This document shows positions 11,397 to 22,004 of a stretch of 64,000 nucleotides of DNA, one piece after another. The notes below the pieces were generated by a model that saw only the letters and a list, made by a program, of their open reading frames with translations, did not search any database and was not told the origin of the DNA. This stretch comes from Scilla litardierei. Lineage: Eukaryota; Streptophyta; Magnoliopsida; Asparagales; Asparagaceae. The position numbers and the translations under genes are program-made. Position 1 is the stretch's first letter. Every line of letters starts with the position of its first letter. Where the stretch lies: positions 105,250,837 through 105,314,836 of the forward strand of contig CM061139.1 of the NCBI GenBank assembly GCA_030789695.1, read 5' to 3'.

Positions 11397-12543
11397 ATGG
11401 CAGGACGACGAGTTACCCGATCGGGGAACTTAGGCGATGGAGTTCCGGAGGACCAGAGCGGAGACTTCCGTCAGTTTCTGGGTGTGATGAGGGAGATGCT
11501 GGATGTTCAACATCAGTTGGTTCAGCAGTCCCAACGTGCTGCCCAGGCTATTCCAGTTACACCACCACCACCTCCGCCTGCCCCACGAGCTGCTCCAGGA
11601 GTGAAGCAGTTCAATGAGCTTCAGCCGAGGACATTTTCAGGGAAGGAGGGACCCCTAGTTGCTGACGATTGGATCCAGAGCACGGAGGAGAAGTTAGTTG
11701 CTGCGAAGATTCCTGATGATACCCGTGTGGAGATAGCGAAGATGCAGCTGACAGAGAATGCGAGGAACTGGTGGCGCATCGAGGAGAGGCGTCTTGAGAA
11801 GCCAGTGGGATGGAAGACCTTCAGGTCTATGTTCAAGGATAAGTATTTCACCAAATCTGCTAGGAGGGAGCTGCTGAGCAAGTTTATAGACCTGAAGCAG
11901 GGAGATATGACTGTCGAGGAGTATGAAGCTGAGTTTGAGATGCTGATCCGTTTTGCCCCGCATATGGTGATGAAGGAGGAGAAGCGAGCTGATCGCTTTC
12001 GTCAGGGACTGCGTCCGAAGATCCAGGCTTCTATGTCTTCGACAAGTTTCTCGACTATGAGGGAGGTGCTTGATGCTGTGAAGAATCACGAGCTCATAGC
12101 ACTTCTGCCTGACCCTCCAGCTGATAAGGGGAAGCGTCCCATGGAGCAGTACCGACCACCTGCCAGGCCGGCGATGAGGCCAGTTCAGACAGTACCATTC
12201 AAGAGGCCAGGAGCACCATTACAGATTCAGAGTAAGGGACCATGCCATTACTGCGGGAAGCTAGGACACGTTCAGAAGGATTGCCGAAAGAAGATGGGGC
12301 TATGCTTAGTTTGTGGAGATGCCTCGCATGCTGCGAAGGATTGTCCGAGAGCTTGTCATGCCGTAGTTGGAGCGCCAGCCCCGCTGCAGATGAGAGCGCC
12401 TGCTCCAGTTCAGAGAGGACCTGCTGCTCGTGGACCACCTTTGCCACCATAGAGGCAGATGTATCAGAGAGCAGCACAGCCCCAGAGGCCGGCGTATACC
12501 ATGACTGCTGTTGAGACTGAGGAGCTGGATGGAGTTATAGCAG
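11397..12543 (+). pseudogene. gag: gag of Tekay-1
   Basis: Capsid/nucleocapsid precursor of a chromovirus. The ATG at 11397 fits because the frame then runs through the whole conserved gag. A Pro-rich stretch near residue 60 is followed by the Retrotrans_gag core (ADDWIQSTEEKL, NARNWW, FKDKYF, about residues 90-250) and two zinc knuckles (CHYCGKLGHVQKDC and CLVCGDASHAAKDC, about residues 295-330). A TAG at 12450-12452 interrupts the Pro/Arg tail; the frame then continues open to the probable intron donor at 12544. The stop looks like a CAG-to-TAG change. Gag would join protease in frame after removal of the 112-nt intron. Confidence 0.85.
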
Positions 12544-12655
12544 GTAACTCTTGATCCTAGTTTTTCATTTCATAGTTTAGATCTTATTATTTGTGTTTCT
12601 TGTTTGACTTGTGTGTTAGAGTAGTTTGATTTGACCGTATTCCCTTATATCTTAG
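12544..12655 (+). other. probable spliceosomal intron at the gag/protease junction (112 nt)
   Basis: It begins GTAACTCT after GCAG and ends TTATATCTTAG. The interior is T-rich with in-frame stops. Gag upstream and protease downstream lie in different frames. Removing exactly 112 nt joins codon parts G|GC and restores one frame into the protease beta-strand before LFDSGAS. Tekay-2 has a 114-nt counterpart at the same protein position (47108-47221), with the same GTAACTCT donor. Splicing is inferred, not observed. Confidence 0.65.
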
Positions 12656-14744
12656 GCACCATTCTAGTGTCCTCTCACCCAGCCTTGGCTTTGTTCGACT
12701 CCGGTGCATCTATGTGCATCATATCCCGGAGGTTTGTAACAAAGCACTCCATTCCCACCCATACACTCCCTAAGTGTTGGGACATCACCACAGGGAACGG
12801 AGTGGTGACAGTGAACTTGGGATGTCGATCGATTTCTTTGGTGGTCAGTGGACACGAACTCTTCGCAGATTTCATTGTCCACGATCTGCCACACTTCGAT
12901 GTCGTCCTTGGCATCGATTGGTTGGGGGATTTCCATGCCTCGATCGACTGTCATAGCAAGAGGGTGGTGTTTCAGATTCCAGGTCATCCGGAGTTCGAGT
13001 TCCGCAGCAGAGATGAGTCGCTTGGGCCCATCAGATTTCGTGCCAAGCCGGAGGTGCCGATCGTTGCAGCCATGCAGATGGAGTTGGAGATCGAGTGACC
13101 AGCCGTCATCAGAGACTTCGATGACGTCTTCCTAGAGGATATCTCAGGTCTGCCACCCGACAGAGCTTTAGAGTTTGGAATTGATCTTATGCCGGGAGCG
13201 CAGCAGATATCGAAGGCGCCGTACCGTATGGCTCCCGCTGAGCTCGAGGAGCTGTGGAAGCAGTTGGATGAGTTGCTGCAGAAGGGTTTCATCCACCCTA
13301 GTGTGTCACCATGGGGTGCACCAGTTCTACTTGTGAAGAAGAAGGATGGGTCCTGCAGGATGTGCGTGGACTATCGAGGATTGAATGCTGCCACCGTAAA
13401 GAATAAGTATCCGCTGCCGCACATCGACGATATCTTTGACCAGCTTGGAGGTTCGAGAGTCTTCTCGAAGTTGGACTTGAGGAGTGGATACCATCAGTTG
13501 AAGGTAAAGAAGGACGATGTTCAGAAGACGGCTTTCCGGACGAAGTACGGACATTATGAGTTTGTGGTCATGCCGTTTGGCGTGACCAATGCTTCAGCTG
13601 TGTTCATGAATTTGATGAACTTAATATTCAATGACTTCCTGGATAAGTTTGTCGTTATCTTCATTGATGACATTCTTATTTACTCGAAGTCTGAGGAGGA
13701 GCACAGCTGTCATCTGAGGACAGTGCTGGAGACGCTGAGGAGACAAAAGCTTTATGCCAAGTATAGCAAGTGCGAGTTCTGGCTGGACAGAGTCGCATTC
13801 CTGGGACACGTGGTGTCCGGTGATGGCATATCTGTAGATCTGGAGAAGGTTAGAGCAGTCAGAGATTGGCCGACTCCGCAGTCAGCGTCAGACATCAGGA
13901 GTTTTCTCGGCTTAGCAGGCTATTATCGGCTGTTCATCAAAGATTTCTCGAAGATTGCAGAGCCGATGACGAAGCTGATGAGGAAGGACGAGGAGTTTCT
14001 TTGGTCAGATGCTTGTGAGGAGGCCTTCAGTATCTTAAAGGCGAGATTGACCACGGCACCGGTGTTGGCAGTACCAGATCGAAGCGGAGGCTTCGAGGTT
14101 TATTGTGATGCATCAGGGAAGGGTCTAGGATGCGTCTTGCATCAGCATGGCCACGTGGTCACGTACGCTTCTCGTCAGTTGAGGACTCATGAGAAGAATT
14201 ACACGACGCACGATCTGGAGTTGGCAGCAGTGATTTTTGCACTGAAGATTTGGAGGCACTTCTTTCTAGGTGAGAGTGTGAAGATTTTCACCGATCACAA
14301 GAGCTTGAAGTACATCTTTACGCAGAAGGAGCTCAACATGCGTCAGAGGCGATGGTTAGAGCTCATGGCTGACTACGAGATTGATTTGCAGTATCATCCG
14401 GGGAAGGTGAACGTAGTGCCAGATGCCTTGAGTAGACTTCCTACTGCGATGATGCTTACTACCGACTGGAGGATTCAGCAGGAGCTGAGGGAGATGGATT
14501 TGGAGGTTGTCCTACCTGGTGTGGTTCATTCGTTCATGAATTTGTAGATTCAGTCCATGATTGTGGATCGGATCAAGGCAGCACAGGCAGGAGATCCGAA
14601 GCTGCAGAGGATCAGGAGACAGGTTGAGGCTGGACTACGGACGGAGTTCGTGATTCATGAGGATGGTTCGCTACGGTACGGCAGTAGACTCTGTGTACAT
14701 GCAGGTGATGTCCGCGAGGAGCTGTTGAGCGAGGCTCATAGCTC
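12656..14744 (+). pseudogene. pol: protease - RT - RNase H - integrase start of Tekay-1
   Basis: One frame carries an aspartic protease (LFDSGASMCII near 12690, followed by VLGIDWL), reverse transcriptase ([19 protein letters not shown], catalytic FIDD near 13660), RNase H ([10 protein letters not shown] near 14100, ending FTDHKSLKY...[10 protein letters not shown]) and the start of the integrase N-terminal region. It is interrupted by a TGA at 13096-13098, where the related copy has Arg, and by a TAG at 14545-14547, where the related copy has Gln. Both look like C-to-T changes. The frame then runs into the assembly gap. There are no frameshifts, so decay is by point mutation only. Confidence 0.88.
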
Positions 14745-15244
14745 NNNNNNNNNNNNNNNNNNNNNNNNNNNNNNNNNNNNNNNNNNNNNNNNNNNNNNNN
14801 NNNNNNNNNNNNNNNNNNNNNNNNNNNNNNNNNNNNNNNNNNNNNNNNNNNNNNNNNNNNNNNNNNNNNNNNNNNNNNNNNNNNNNNNNNNNNNNNNNNN
14901 NNNNNNNNNNNNNNNNNNNNNNNNNNNNNNNNNNNNNNNNNNNNNNNNNNNNNNNNNNNNNNNNNNNNNNNNNNNNNNNNNNNNNNNNNNNNNNNNNNNN
15001 NNNNNNNNNNNNNNNNNNNNNNNNNNNNNNNNNNNNNNNNNNNNNNNNNNNNNNNNNNNNNNNNNNNNNNNNNNNNNNNNNNNNNNNNNNNNNNNNNNNN
15101 NNNNNNNNNNNNNNNNNNNNNNNNNNNNNNNNNNNNNNNNNNNNNNNNNNNNNNNNNNNNNNNNNNNNNNNNNNNNNNNNNNNNNNNNNNNNNNNNNNNN
15201 NNNNNNNNNNNNNNNNNNNNNNNNNNNNNNNNNNNNNNNNNNNN
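14745..15244. other. assembly gap, exactly 500 N
   Basis: Exactly 500 unknown bases. Gypsy integrase lies on the left and copia gag on the right, so the true distance and even adjacency of the two sides are unproven. A round 500-N block is typical of scaffold joins rather than of measured gaps. Confidence 0.98.
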
Positions 15245-15245
15245 T

Positions 15246-15944
15246 GAGTGCACTATAGGCCGAATTAATAAATTCAATAAGGGTAAGGACCATTTGGATA
15301 ACATCCTAAATGAATTACTTCCGGCCAATCACCACATTGGCTTGGGGTATAAGATGGGGAGTTCATCCAAATCGGCCACTACATTTGTTAGGCCTACTTC
15401 CGATGCCTCACCGAGTGGGAGCAAACACTCTATTGGTAGTTCATCTACCAATGGTGCTTCCACTTCGCACACACCCTCTTTTGGAAAGAAACCCACTTTG
15501 GGTGGACCTCCAAAGAAGGGTCATGCCTACATGTACACAAATAGCATGCCACGTAGGAACACACGTCCTACTCCACCGGCTCACTCATATGATGATTTCT
15601 ATGCTACACATTCACGGGCACGTGCACAACATGTGAGACACCCTCACGCACGTGTTCCCTCACATGCATATGTTCACCCACATCGTCATATGAATAATTA
15701 TCCATATGCACCATTTCATCATGTTCCTTTTACCTATCCACGACATGCATCACGTAGAAATCAACAAAGCATGCATGCTCCCAATAGGATTAAGGCTCCC
15801 AAAACATTCTCAATTTGGAGCCCAAAGGACACAAGTATGGATGAAAAACAAATCTACATGAATGATTATTTTTTGAATGTAGTGGATAATATTAATTATA
15901 TTGGGAAGTCTAAGTCTAATTGGACTTGGCTTCCAAAGGTCTAA
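15246..15944 (+). pseudogene. gag: gag C-terminal part of Copia-2
   Basis: Open from the gap edge. It shows a short Lys/Asn-rich helical start, a long Ser/Thr/Gly linker, a His/Arg/Pro-rich stretch (about 15580-15760) and the WTWLPK motif typical of the SIRE gag/protease boundary. The frame stops at 15942-15944. One G appears to be missing in the AAAGGT sequence near 15936; with it, the frame would continue through the expected acidic segment. The zinc knuckle must lie in the gap. Confidence 0.65.
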
Positions 15945-15997
15945 CCTTTGAGGACCCAATGACCTTGGGTACCATGAAATGATATAATCATCTTTAG

Positions 15998-18900
15998 GTA
16001 CTCAAGAAAAACAAACGGAGCAACAAAGTTAAATTTGGCTCCAAGGATGGGTGGATACTCGATAGCGGGTGTTCAAAACACATGACGGGCGATGCTCAAT
16101 TGCTTTCCGGAGTGGTGCCCATTGCTAATGGGAACCGGGTAATCTTTGGAGGCAACGAGAGCGGAACCATCGTCGGTGTTGGTAAAGTGGGTAACCCATC
16201 TAAACCCTTAATTAGTGATGTCTATCTTGTTAATGGTTTAAACCACAATCTTATTTCAATAAGCCAACTTTGTGACAAAGGTTACAAAGTTAGCTTTGCG
16301 AAAGGATTGTGTCACATTTTTAATAATGTTAATAATGATTTATTATTTTCCAGCACACGCCATAAAGATATTTATATTTTGGATCTTCCTAAGTCATATG
16401 AACAATGTCTCGTTGCCAACACAAGTGAACAACACTTATGGCATCGACGCTTTGGTCATGTGAACTTTGGAACACTTTTTAAGCTTTCAAAATTAAATTC
16501 CATTAAAGGTTTTCCTAAGCTTGTATTTGAAAAGAAAAATTTTTGTGACTCATGTCAACGAGGCAAGCTTCCTAAATCTTCATTTAAACCTAAGAAAAGC
16601 ATTTCTACTAAACGGCCTCTAGAGCTATTACATCTAGATTTATTTGGGCCAACTAGAGTTGCTTCTTTAGGAAATGCTAGATATGGGCTTGTCATCGTAG
16701 ATGATTTTTCGATATTTATATGTGTATTTTTCTTATGTAATAAAAATGAAGCTTTTGAAAACTTCACAACATTTGTGAAGAAAGTACAAAATCTCATCGG
16801 AACCACCATTGTCACTATTCGTAGTGATCATGGAGGTGAATTTGAGAATGAGTCTTTCTCAAATTTTTGTGATGATCTTGGAATTAAACACACGTTTTCC
16901 TTCCCTCGCGCACCCCCTCAAAATGGTGTTGTTGAGAGAAAGAATAGAACGCTTGTGGAGTGTGCTCGCACAATGCTCGATGATAGCCAACTTGGCCATC
17001 ATTTTTGGTCAGAAGCGGTACACACCGCTTGTTATGTGTTTAATAGAATACTTTTGAGGCCCGGCACCAAACAAACTTGTTATGAATTGTTGTTTGGTAG
17101 ATTGCCTCAAGTTAAACATTTTCGTGTTTTTGGTGCGAAATGTTTTAATAAAAACACTTATGAAAATTTGGACAAGTTTGATCCGAGATCGGATGAGGGG
17201 ATATTTGTTGGGTATTCCTCACGTAGCAAAGCATACCGGATATACAACAAAAGATCCTCGACGATCGAGGAATCACTACATGTCTCTTTTAATGAAAATT
17301 TTATTCCTTCTAGAATTTCAAATGATGATGATTCAATGGATGTTTTATGTGATTCTATTGATAATTCTAAGTCTATTGATTCTATTGATTCTATTGATAC
17401 TAACCCGACTAATGAGGTTGTTGAGAATGTTCCTAGTGATCAGGGAATTCCCAAACGGCTTCATACGGTTCGTGACCATCCCCATGAGCAAGTCATTGGC
17501 AATATTCATGATAGAGTCAAGACGAGATCGCAAGTCCACCACTTCGCCAATTGTGCCTTTGCCTCCTCGATTGAGCCAAAGAATATAAATGAAGCGTGCG
17601 AAGATAGTGCTTGGATCCTTGTCATGGAGGAGGAACTCATTCAATTCGAGAGGAATGAGGTATGGGAGCTTGTTCCATTGCCTTCGAAGAACCACACCGT
17701 TATAGGAACGAAGTGGATCTTCAAGAACAAAACCGACGAGAACCAAATCGTCGTCCGGAACAAGGCTCGGTTAGTAGCTCAAGGCTATCGACAAGAGGAA
17801 GGTATCGATTTCGAAGAATCCTTCGCTCCGGTAGCTAGATTAGAATCTATTAGATTATTGTTATTTTTTGCATACCATAAAAATTTCAAACTATTTCACA
17901 TGGATGTAAAAAGTGCATTTTTAAACGGAGATGTCGTTGAGGAAGTTTATGTTTCTCAACCTCCGGACTTTATTAATGAAAAATTTTCAAATCATGTTTT
18001 TAAACTAAATAAAGCACTTTACGGTTTGAGACAAGCTCCTCGAGCTTGGTATGATCGCCTAAAGAATTTTCTTTTGGATTTGAATTTTAAAATGGGAGAA
18101 GCCGATTCTACACTTTTTGTTAAGCATTCGAATAATGATATACTTTTAGTTCAAATTTATGTTGATGATATCATTTTCGGTGCTACTAACTTCGCTCTTT
18201 GCGAAGAGTTTTCTAATGTTATGAAGGAACAATTTGAGATGAGCCACATGGGTGAGCTCAAATATTTCTTAGGTCTCCAAATTCGCCAAATGAACGATGC
18301 AATCTTCATCCACCAAACGAAGTACACGGTGGAGTTGCTAAAGCGATTTGGAATGGAGAATTCCTCCGGGAAAAAGACTCCAATGAGCACTACTACGCAT
18401 CTTGATAAAGATACGGGCGGAAAAGATGTAGACATTCGTCTATATCGAGGTATGATAGGTAGTTTACTTTATCTTACCGCTAGTAGGCCCGATATTATGT
18501 TTGCCGTATGTATTTGTGCTCGTTATCAGTCTCAACCTAAGGATTCTCACTTAGTAGCGGTAAAACGTATTTTTCGCTATTTAAGTTACACATTAGACTT
18601 TGGATTACTTTATCCAAAATCTAGCACGTATGAGTTAATCTCATATAGTGACGCAGATTATGCGGGATGCAAATCCGACAGGAAGAGTACTAGTAGCACT
18701 TGCCATTTTATAGGAAATTCTCTTGTCTCTTGGTTTTCCAAGAAGCAAAATTCCGTATCACTTTCAACCACCGAGGCGGAATACATTGCCGCCGGTGCTG
18801 CATGTGCCCAGGTTCTTTGGATGAGACACACACTTAAGGATTTTGGTATACATTGTGATACTAGCCCTATCATGGTGTACAACCAAAGTGCCATTTGTCT

Positions 18901-19108
18901 TTCAAAGAATCCGGTGCACCAATCCCGTTCTAAACACATAGATGTCCGACATCATTTCTTAGATGATCATGTTACTAAAAAGGACATCATATTAGTGTAC
19001 GTTGAAACCCAGAAACAAATCACCGATATTTTCACAAAACCCCTAAAGGAGGATTCCTTTGTGCGGTTGCGTCGAGAATTGGGGATTATGGGTGAATCCG
19101 AGATATAG
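15998..19108 (+). CDS. pol: protease - integrase - RT - RNase H polyprotein of Copia-2
   Basis: The frame is open from 15998 and has no start codon of its own; the first ATG (16082) lies inside the protease motif [14 protein letters not shown]. It holds the NLISISQLC segment, the integrase HHCC finger (LWHRRFGHV ... CDSCQRGK), catalytic Asp (LDLFGPT near 16636), Asp (RSDHGGEF near 16825) and Glu ([10 protein letters not shown] near 16933). RT has [34 protein letters not shown] and YVDD near 18160; RNase H has SDADYAG near 18650, STTEAEY and DIFTKPL. About 1037 codons have no internal stop, and all catalytic residues I can check are present. It may be young or recently active, but gag is frameshifted and largely unseen. 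Confidence 0.92.
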   Translation, partial: VLKKNKRSNKVKFGSKDGWILDSGCSKHMTGDAQLLSGVVPIANGNRVIFGGNESGTIVGVGKVGNPSKPLISDVYLVNGLNHNLISISQLCDKGYKVSFAKGLCHIFNNVNNDLLFSSTRHKDIYILDLPKSYEQCLVANTSEQHLWHRRFGHVNFGTLFKLSKLNSIKGFPKLVFEKKNFCDSCQRGKLPKSSFKPKKSISTKRPLELLHLDLFGPTRVASLGNARYGLVIVDDFSIFICVFFLCNKNEAFENFTTFVKKVQNLIGTTIVTIRSDHGGEFENESFSNFCDDLGIKHTFSFPRAPPQNGVVERKNRTLVECARTMLDDSQLGHHFWSEAVHTACYVFNRILLRPGTKQTCYELLFGRLPQVKHFRVFGAKCFNKNTYENLDKFDPRSDEGIFVGYSSRSKAYRIYNKRSSTIEESLHVSFNENFIPSRISNDDDSMDVLCDSIDNSKSIDSIDSIDTNPTNEVVENVPSDQGIPKRLHTVRDHPHEQVIGNIHDRVKTRSQVHHFANCAFASSIEPKNINEACEDSAWILVMEEELIQFERNEVWELVPLPSKNHTVIGTKWIFKNKTDENQIVVRNKARLVAQGYRQEEGIDFEESFAPVARLESIRLLLFFAYHKNFKLFHMDVKSAFLNGDVVEEVYVSQPPDFINEKFSNHVFKLNKALYGLRQAPRAWYDRLKNFLLDLNFKMGEADSTLFVKHSNNDILLVQIYVDDIIFGATNFALCEEFSNVMKEQFEMSHMGELKYFLGLQIRQMNDAIFIHQTKYTVELLKRFGMENSSGKKTPMSTTTHLDKDTGGKDVDIRLYRGMIGSLLYLTASRPDIMFAVCICARYQSQPKDSHLVAVKRIFRYLSYTLDFGLLYPKSSTYELISYSDADYAGCKSDRKSTSSTCHFIGNSLVSWFSKKQNSVSLSTTEAEYIAAGAACAQVLWMRHTLKDFGIHCDTSPIMVYNQSAICLSKNPVHQSRSKHIDVRHHFLDDHVTKKDIILVYVETQKQITDIFTKPLKEDSFVRLRRELGIMGESEI

Positions 19109-19361
19109 GATTCATTTTTATTCAATAATCTTGCATGCTATTCTATTTCGCTATATTTGTTCATGCTAGACTTATTGGATTTTTTTTTCGGGATTTTTGT
19201 GAATTTTTGGAATTTATGCTCGAATTTACTCTTGAACGTCGTATTTAAGTTTTTCGATGATTAATGGGGTAGTATGATGATTTTTGAGAGTTGAACGATG
19301 TTTCGTCCAAGTGCAATTGGGAGAGAACTCAAAATTTCATATTCTAAAATTTTTGGACTCA

Positions 19362-19748
19362 TCTAGTCGGTTACAGTTCATCAACCAACCGACTAGATGC
19401 ACATCTAGTCGGTCAGCTAATGAACTCAGACCGACTAGTTCAAGCTTATAATTTTCCTTTGCTACTGACATCATTTAGTCGGTCCACGTTCACTTACCGA
19501 CCGACTAGAATGAAAATTAGTCGGTCAGTACTTGAACTTTGACCGACTAACTCTAGCCCTAAAAACTTTGACTGACGGCTGTTTCCATTTAGTCGGTTCA
19601 AGCTTATTGACCGACCGACTAGATCGTCATCTAGTCGGTCAGTGCTTGAACTGTGACCGACTAAGTGCTCAGGGACAGTCGTGTCTTTTCGCATTCCGAT
19701 CGACTTATACTCTCTTTCAACCGACTATTCTCATTATTAGTCGGTTGC
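19362..19748 (+). repeat. palindrome array between pol and the extra ORF of Copia-2
   Basis: Three tandem monomers (starts near 19362, 19475 and 19589, spacing 112-114 bp) plus a partial one. Each monomer holds two hairpins: TAGTCGGT paired with ACCGACTA across about 15 nt, then TAGTCGGTC paired with GACCGACTA across about 12-15 nt. The same monomer is in this element's 3' LTR (23086-23640) and in Tekay LTRs. A weak TATA-like TTATACT follows near 19706. It may act as a promoter-proximal module for the ORF at 20037. Confidence 0.8.
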
Positions 19749-20036
19749 TCTTTCTTTTCTCTCCAGCTAAAACCCCCGACCCCGTTCAGCCCCTTCGACT
19801 TCCGATCGATCTCCGGTCGTTTTTCGGCCATTTCCGTCGATCTCCGCCGTCGATCTGCCTCCTAGGGTAATTTCTCCTCCTCCTAGGACTTGTTTTCAGC
19901 TGCTAGGGTTCTATTCTAGGTCGATTTTACTTCCTAGGGTTTGGTTCAAGCTTATTTCGATTTCAGCTTTAGGGTTTCGCATCTAGGGTTGTTTGATCTC
20001 GTTCTTGCGATTGTTTGCACTCGTTTTGTCACACTT
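19749..20036 (+). other. leader before the Copia-2 extra ORF
   Basis: Pyrimidine-rich, CCGTCGATCTCCG-like leader with several CTAGGGTTT motifs, typical of plant 5' untranslated regions. A reading frame overlaps it in phase with the ORF from 19941, but the composition is non-coding and I prefer the ATG at 20037. Confidence 0.45.
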
Positions 20037-21716
20037 ATGGCAAAGACGAGAATACCGATCACTCCCTCCGGTGCATCTCCTATGACCATAGAGCCACACC
20101 CTAGGGATCCTCCTCAACCCAAGCGCAAGGGCAAATCTACTCAGCCCTCTTCTTCTTCACCACCATTGAAGAGGAAGAGAACCTCAAAGCCTAAGCCAAA
20201 ACCCTCTGCCCAAGCTTCCCAATCCCAAGCTCAACCTAAACCTAAGCCTAGGAAGAAAACCGTTTCAGCGTCTTCTTTTCATGAAACCACTTCTCCTTCA
20301 AATTCAGATGCTGAGTTTAGACCTGAGGATGAGCCTAGACGTAAGGAACCCACTACTCCACCTCATCCTAGGACTCGACAGCCTAAGGGGAAGGCTCCGA
20401 TGCCAGCTGGTGGTGTCGATATCTCGCTATGTCGCGATGACCCTATGTGTCTCGCGGCATACAACCGTATCGAACATTGCCCGCTGTTATTGGAGCATTT
20501 CGTTAAGTTCTCTGACTTCCTTGGCCTAGCTGATCTTCTATCCTATAGTGGACTTCTTGACTACCTTCGCTTTGACCCTAAGGCGAACCCTCGACCCTAT
20601 TCTCGCCTGGTCAAACTTTTCTATGCGAACCGTACCCGGGGTCAGTACGGTGAGACCCACTCCATCGAGACTACTGTCTTGGGGACTCATATAGTCCTCA
20701 CGGCAGAAATCTTGGGGGAGTTGCTTGGTTGTTCGTCGTCTGGTCTCCTCCCGTCTGATATTTCAGTTGATGATATCTCTTCTTTAGATCAGTCCGTTCT
20801 CGCCGATATCTTCCATGTGATCCCTCCAGCTTTTATAGGTGTCCCATCGAAGTCATTCAAGCCAAATGCTTGGGTGCTTAATCTTATCCTGAAGTCGTGC
20901 TTACTTCCTAAGTACGGCTCATCTTCTCTGCCATCCCAGCCATTCCTAAAGTTGATTTACGCTCTCTTCATGGGTAGCGAGATTAACTGGGCTCGCATTA
21001 TACTCGATAAGATGGATTCTTTCGAGTGTATTCGCAAGTCCACGAAATCTGCGCATATCCCTTATCCTTGTCTGTTGACTTTGGTGTTTCGTCATTTCCA
21101 TGTGCCTTTGCCTCCTGACGATGAGCGTCCACTTGGTCCTCCCCTGAACGCAACGGCCGTCAAGAAATCTCTTGCGGCACTCCGTCACGTGCAGAGGACG
21201 ACTCCTTCAGCTTCTCAGGTCACCTCTTCTGCAGCTGCTGCTCCTAGACCTCCCACCACACTTGATGATCTCGCTCGTTCTGTTCGTCGTCTCGAGTCTC
21301 GGTATGCTCTTACCGAGGAGATTATGTGTCGTATAGCTCGTGTTATGGGTGTTGAGGTCCCTCCTCCAGTTTCTGAGGATGAGGAGATGGATGATGAGGA
21401 GCTCGATGAGCTCGTTGATTCTCTTGCTCGTGGCGCTGAGGCCACTGCTGCTGCTGCTACCACATCCGTAGCTGGAGCTGCCACTTCTTCAGGTGCTCCA
21501 GAGTCTTTTGCTCCAGTGGATGAGTCTACTGGTGCTCCAGTGACGTCTGCTCCAGTTGACGTTCCTATTGGTGCCTCTGCCGTTGAGCCTGCTGTTGATG
21601 TTTCCACTCCTGCCCCGACGATTGCTTCTGTTGACACACCACTCCTCCCAGCAGAGCCTGAGTCCACTCCTTCGACTGGACCTACGGAGACTGCTGCTCC
21701 TACCACTCCTTCTTGA
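20037..21716 (+). CDS. extra (env-position) ORF of Copia-2, function unknown
   Basis: 559 codons after pol. I chose ATG 20037 (MAKTRIPITP) because the upstream in-phase part looks like leader; ATG 19941 would add 32 residues. N-terminus: Lys/Pro/Ser-rich with a nuclear-signal-like PPLKRKRTSKPKPKP. Core (about residues 120-350): a globular, leucine-rich domain with LVKLFYANRTRG...EILGELLGC, resembling the 'putative plant transposon protein' domain found in other plant retroelements. C-terminus: an acidic patch (EDEEMDDEELDELVD) and a long Ala/Pro/Thr/Val-rich degenerate repeat. I see no signal peptide or transmembrane helix, so an envelope role is not supported. It is not a known enzyme. Athila here has an analogous ORF in the same position. 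Confidence 0.75.
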   Translation: MAKTRIPITPSGASPMTIEPHPRDPPQPKRKGKSTQPSSSSPPLKRKRTSKPKPKPSAQASQSQAQPKPKPRKKTVSASSFHETTSPSNSDAEFRPEDEPRRKEPTTPPHPRTRQPKGKAPMPAGGVDISLCRDDPMCLAAYNRIEHCPLLLEHFVKFSDFLGLADLLSYSGLLDYLRFDPKANPRPYSRLVKLFYANRTRGQYGETHSIETTVLGTHIVLTAEILGELLGCSSSGLLPSDISVDDISSLDQSVLADIFHVIPPAFIGVPSKSFKPNAWVLNLILKSCLLPKYGSSSLPSQPFLKLIYALFMGSEINWARIILDKMDSFECIRKSTKSAHIPYPCLLTLVFRHFHVPLPPDDERPLGPPLNATAVKKSLAALRHVQRTTPSASQVTSSAAAAPRPPTTLDDLARSVRRLESRYALTEEIMCRIARVMGVEVPPPVSEDEEMDDEELDELVDSLARGAEATAAAATTSVAGAATSSGAPESFAPVDESTGAPVTSAPVDVPIGASAVEPAVDVSTPAPTIASVDTPLLPAEPESTPSTGPTETAAPTTPS

Positions 21717-21967
21717 GAGTCTGTTTGGAGGACTCTCCGATGCTCCTTGGATGATTCATCTTTTAGAGAGAGTTTTGGGTTAGGACAGGGTTGGTGGTGT
21801 TTTTGATGTATTTGGATGTTTTGATGCTGGATGTCGATGTTGTATCGTTTTTGGATGTATGTTGATGGTGTTGATGTCGATGATGGATTTTGACATTTTG
21901 ATGTTGATATAGTATGTGACATTTTGATGTAGTCAATGTATTTTGTGCCTTTGATTGTATGGAGTCG

Positions 21968-22004
<37 letters not shown>

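Larger units (their letters stand above)
8244..14744 (+). mobile_element. Tekay-1: Ty3/gypsy chromovirus (5' LTR, gag, most of pol)
   Basis: The order 5' LTR - gag - protease - RT - RNase H - integrase is that of Ty3/gypsy. The gag with two zinc knuckles and the RT sequence resemble the Tekay/Del group. The minus-strand relative at 28173-48319 retains a C-terminal chromodomain. Tekay-1 is lost in the assembly gap at the start of integrase, so its chromodomain, 3' LTR and target duplication cannot be checked. Coding is interrupted by three in-frame stops (12450, 13096, 14545) and by one probable intron (12544-12655). Confidence 0.85.

Noticed and set aside
19941..20036. Upstream in-frame ATG as start of the Copia-2 extra ORF
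   Set aside because: The 96 bases before 20037 have leader-like composition with CTAGGGTTT motifs; the start is uncertain but 20037 is more likely.
20037..21716. Envelope glycoprotein call from position after pol
   Set aside because: No signal peptide, no transmembrane helix, no cysteine pattern; basic N-terminus points to nuclear or nucleic-acid roles.
21973..22000. (TA)n run as a functional site
   Set aside because: A simple microsatellite in the 3' untranslated region with no other support.
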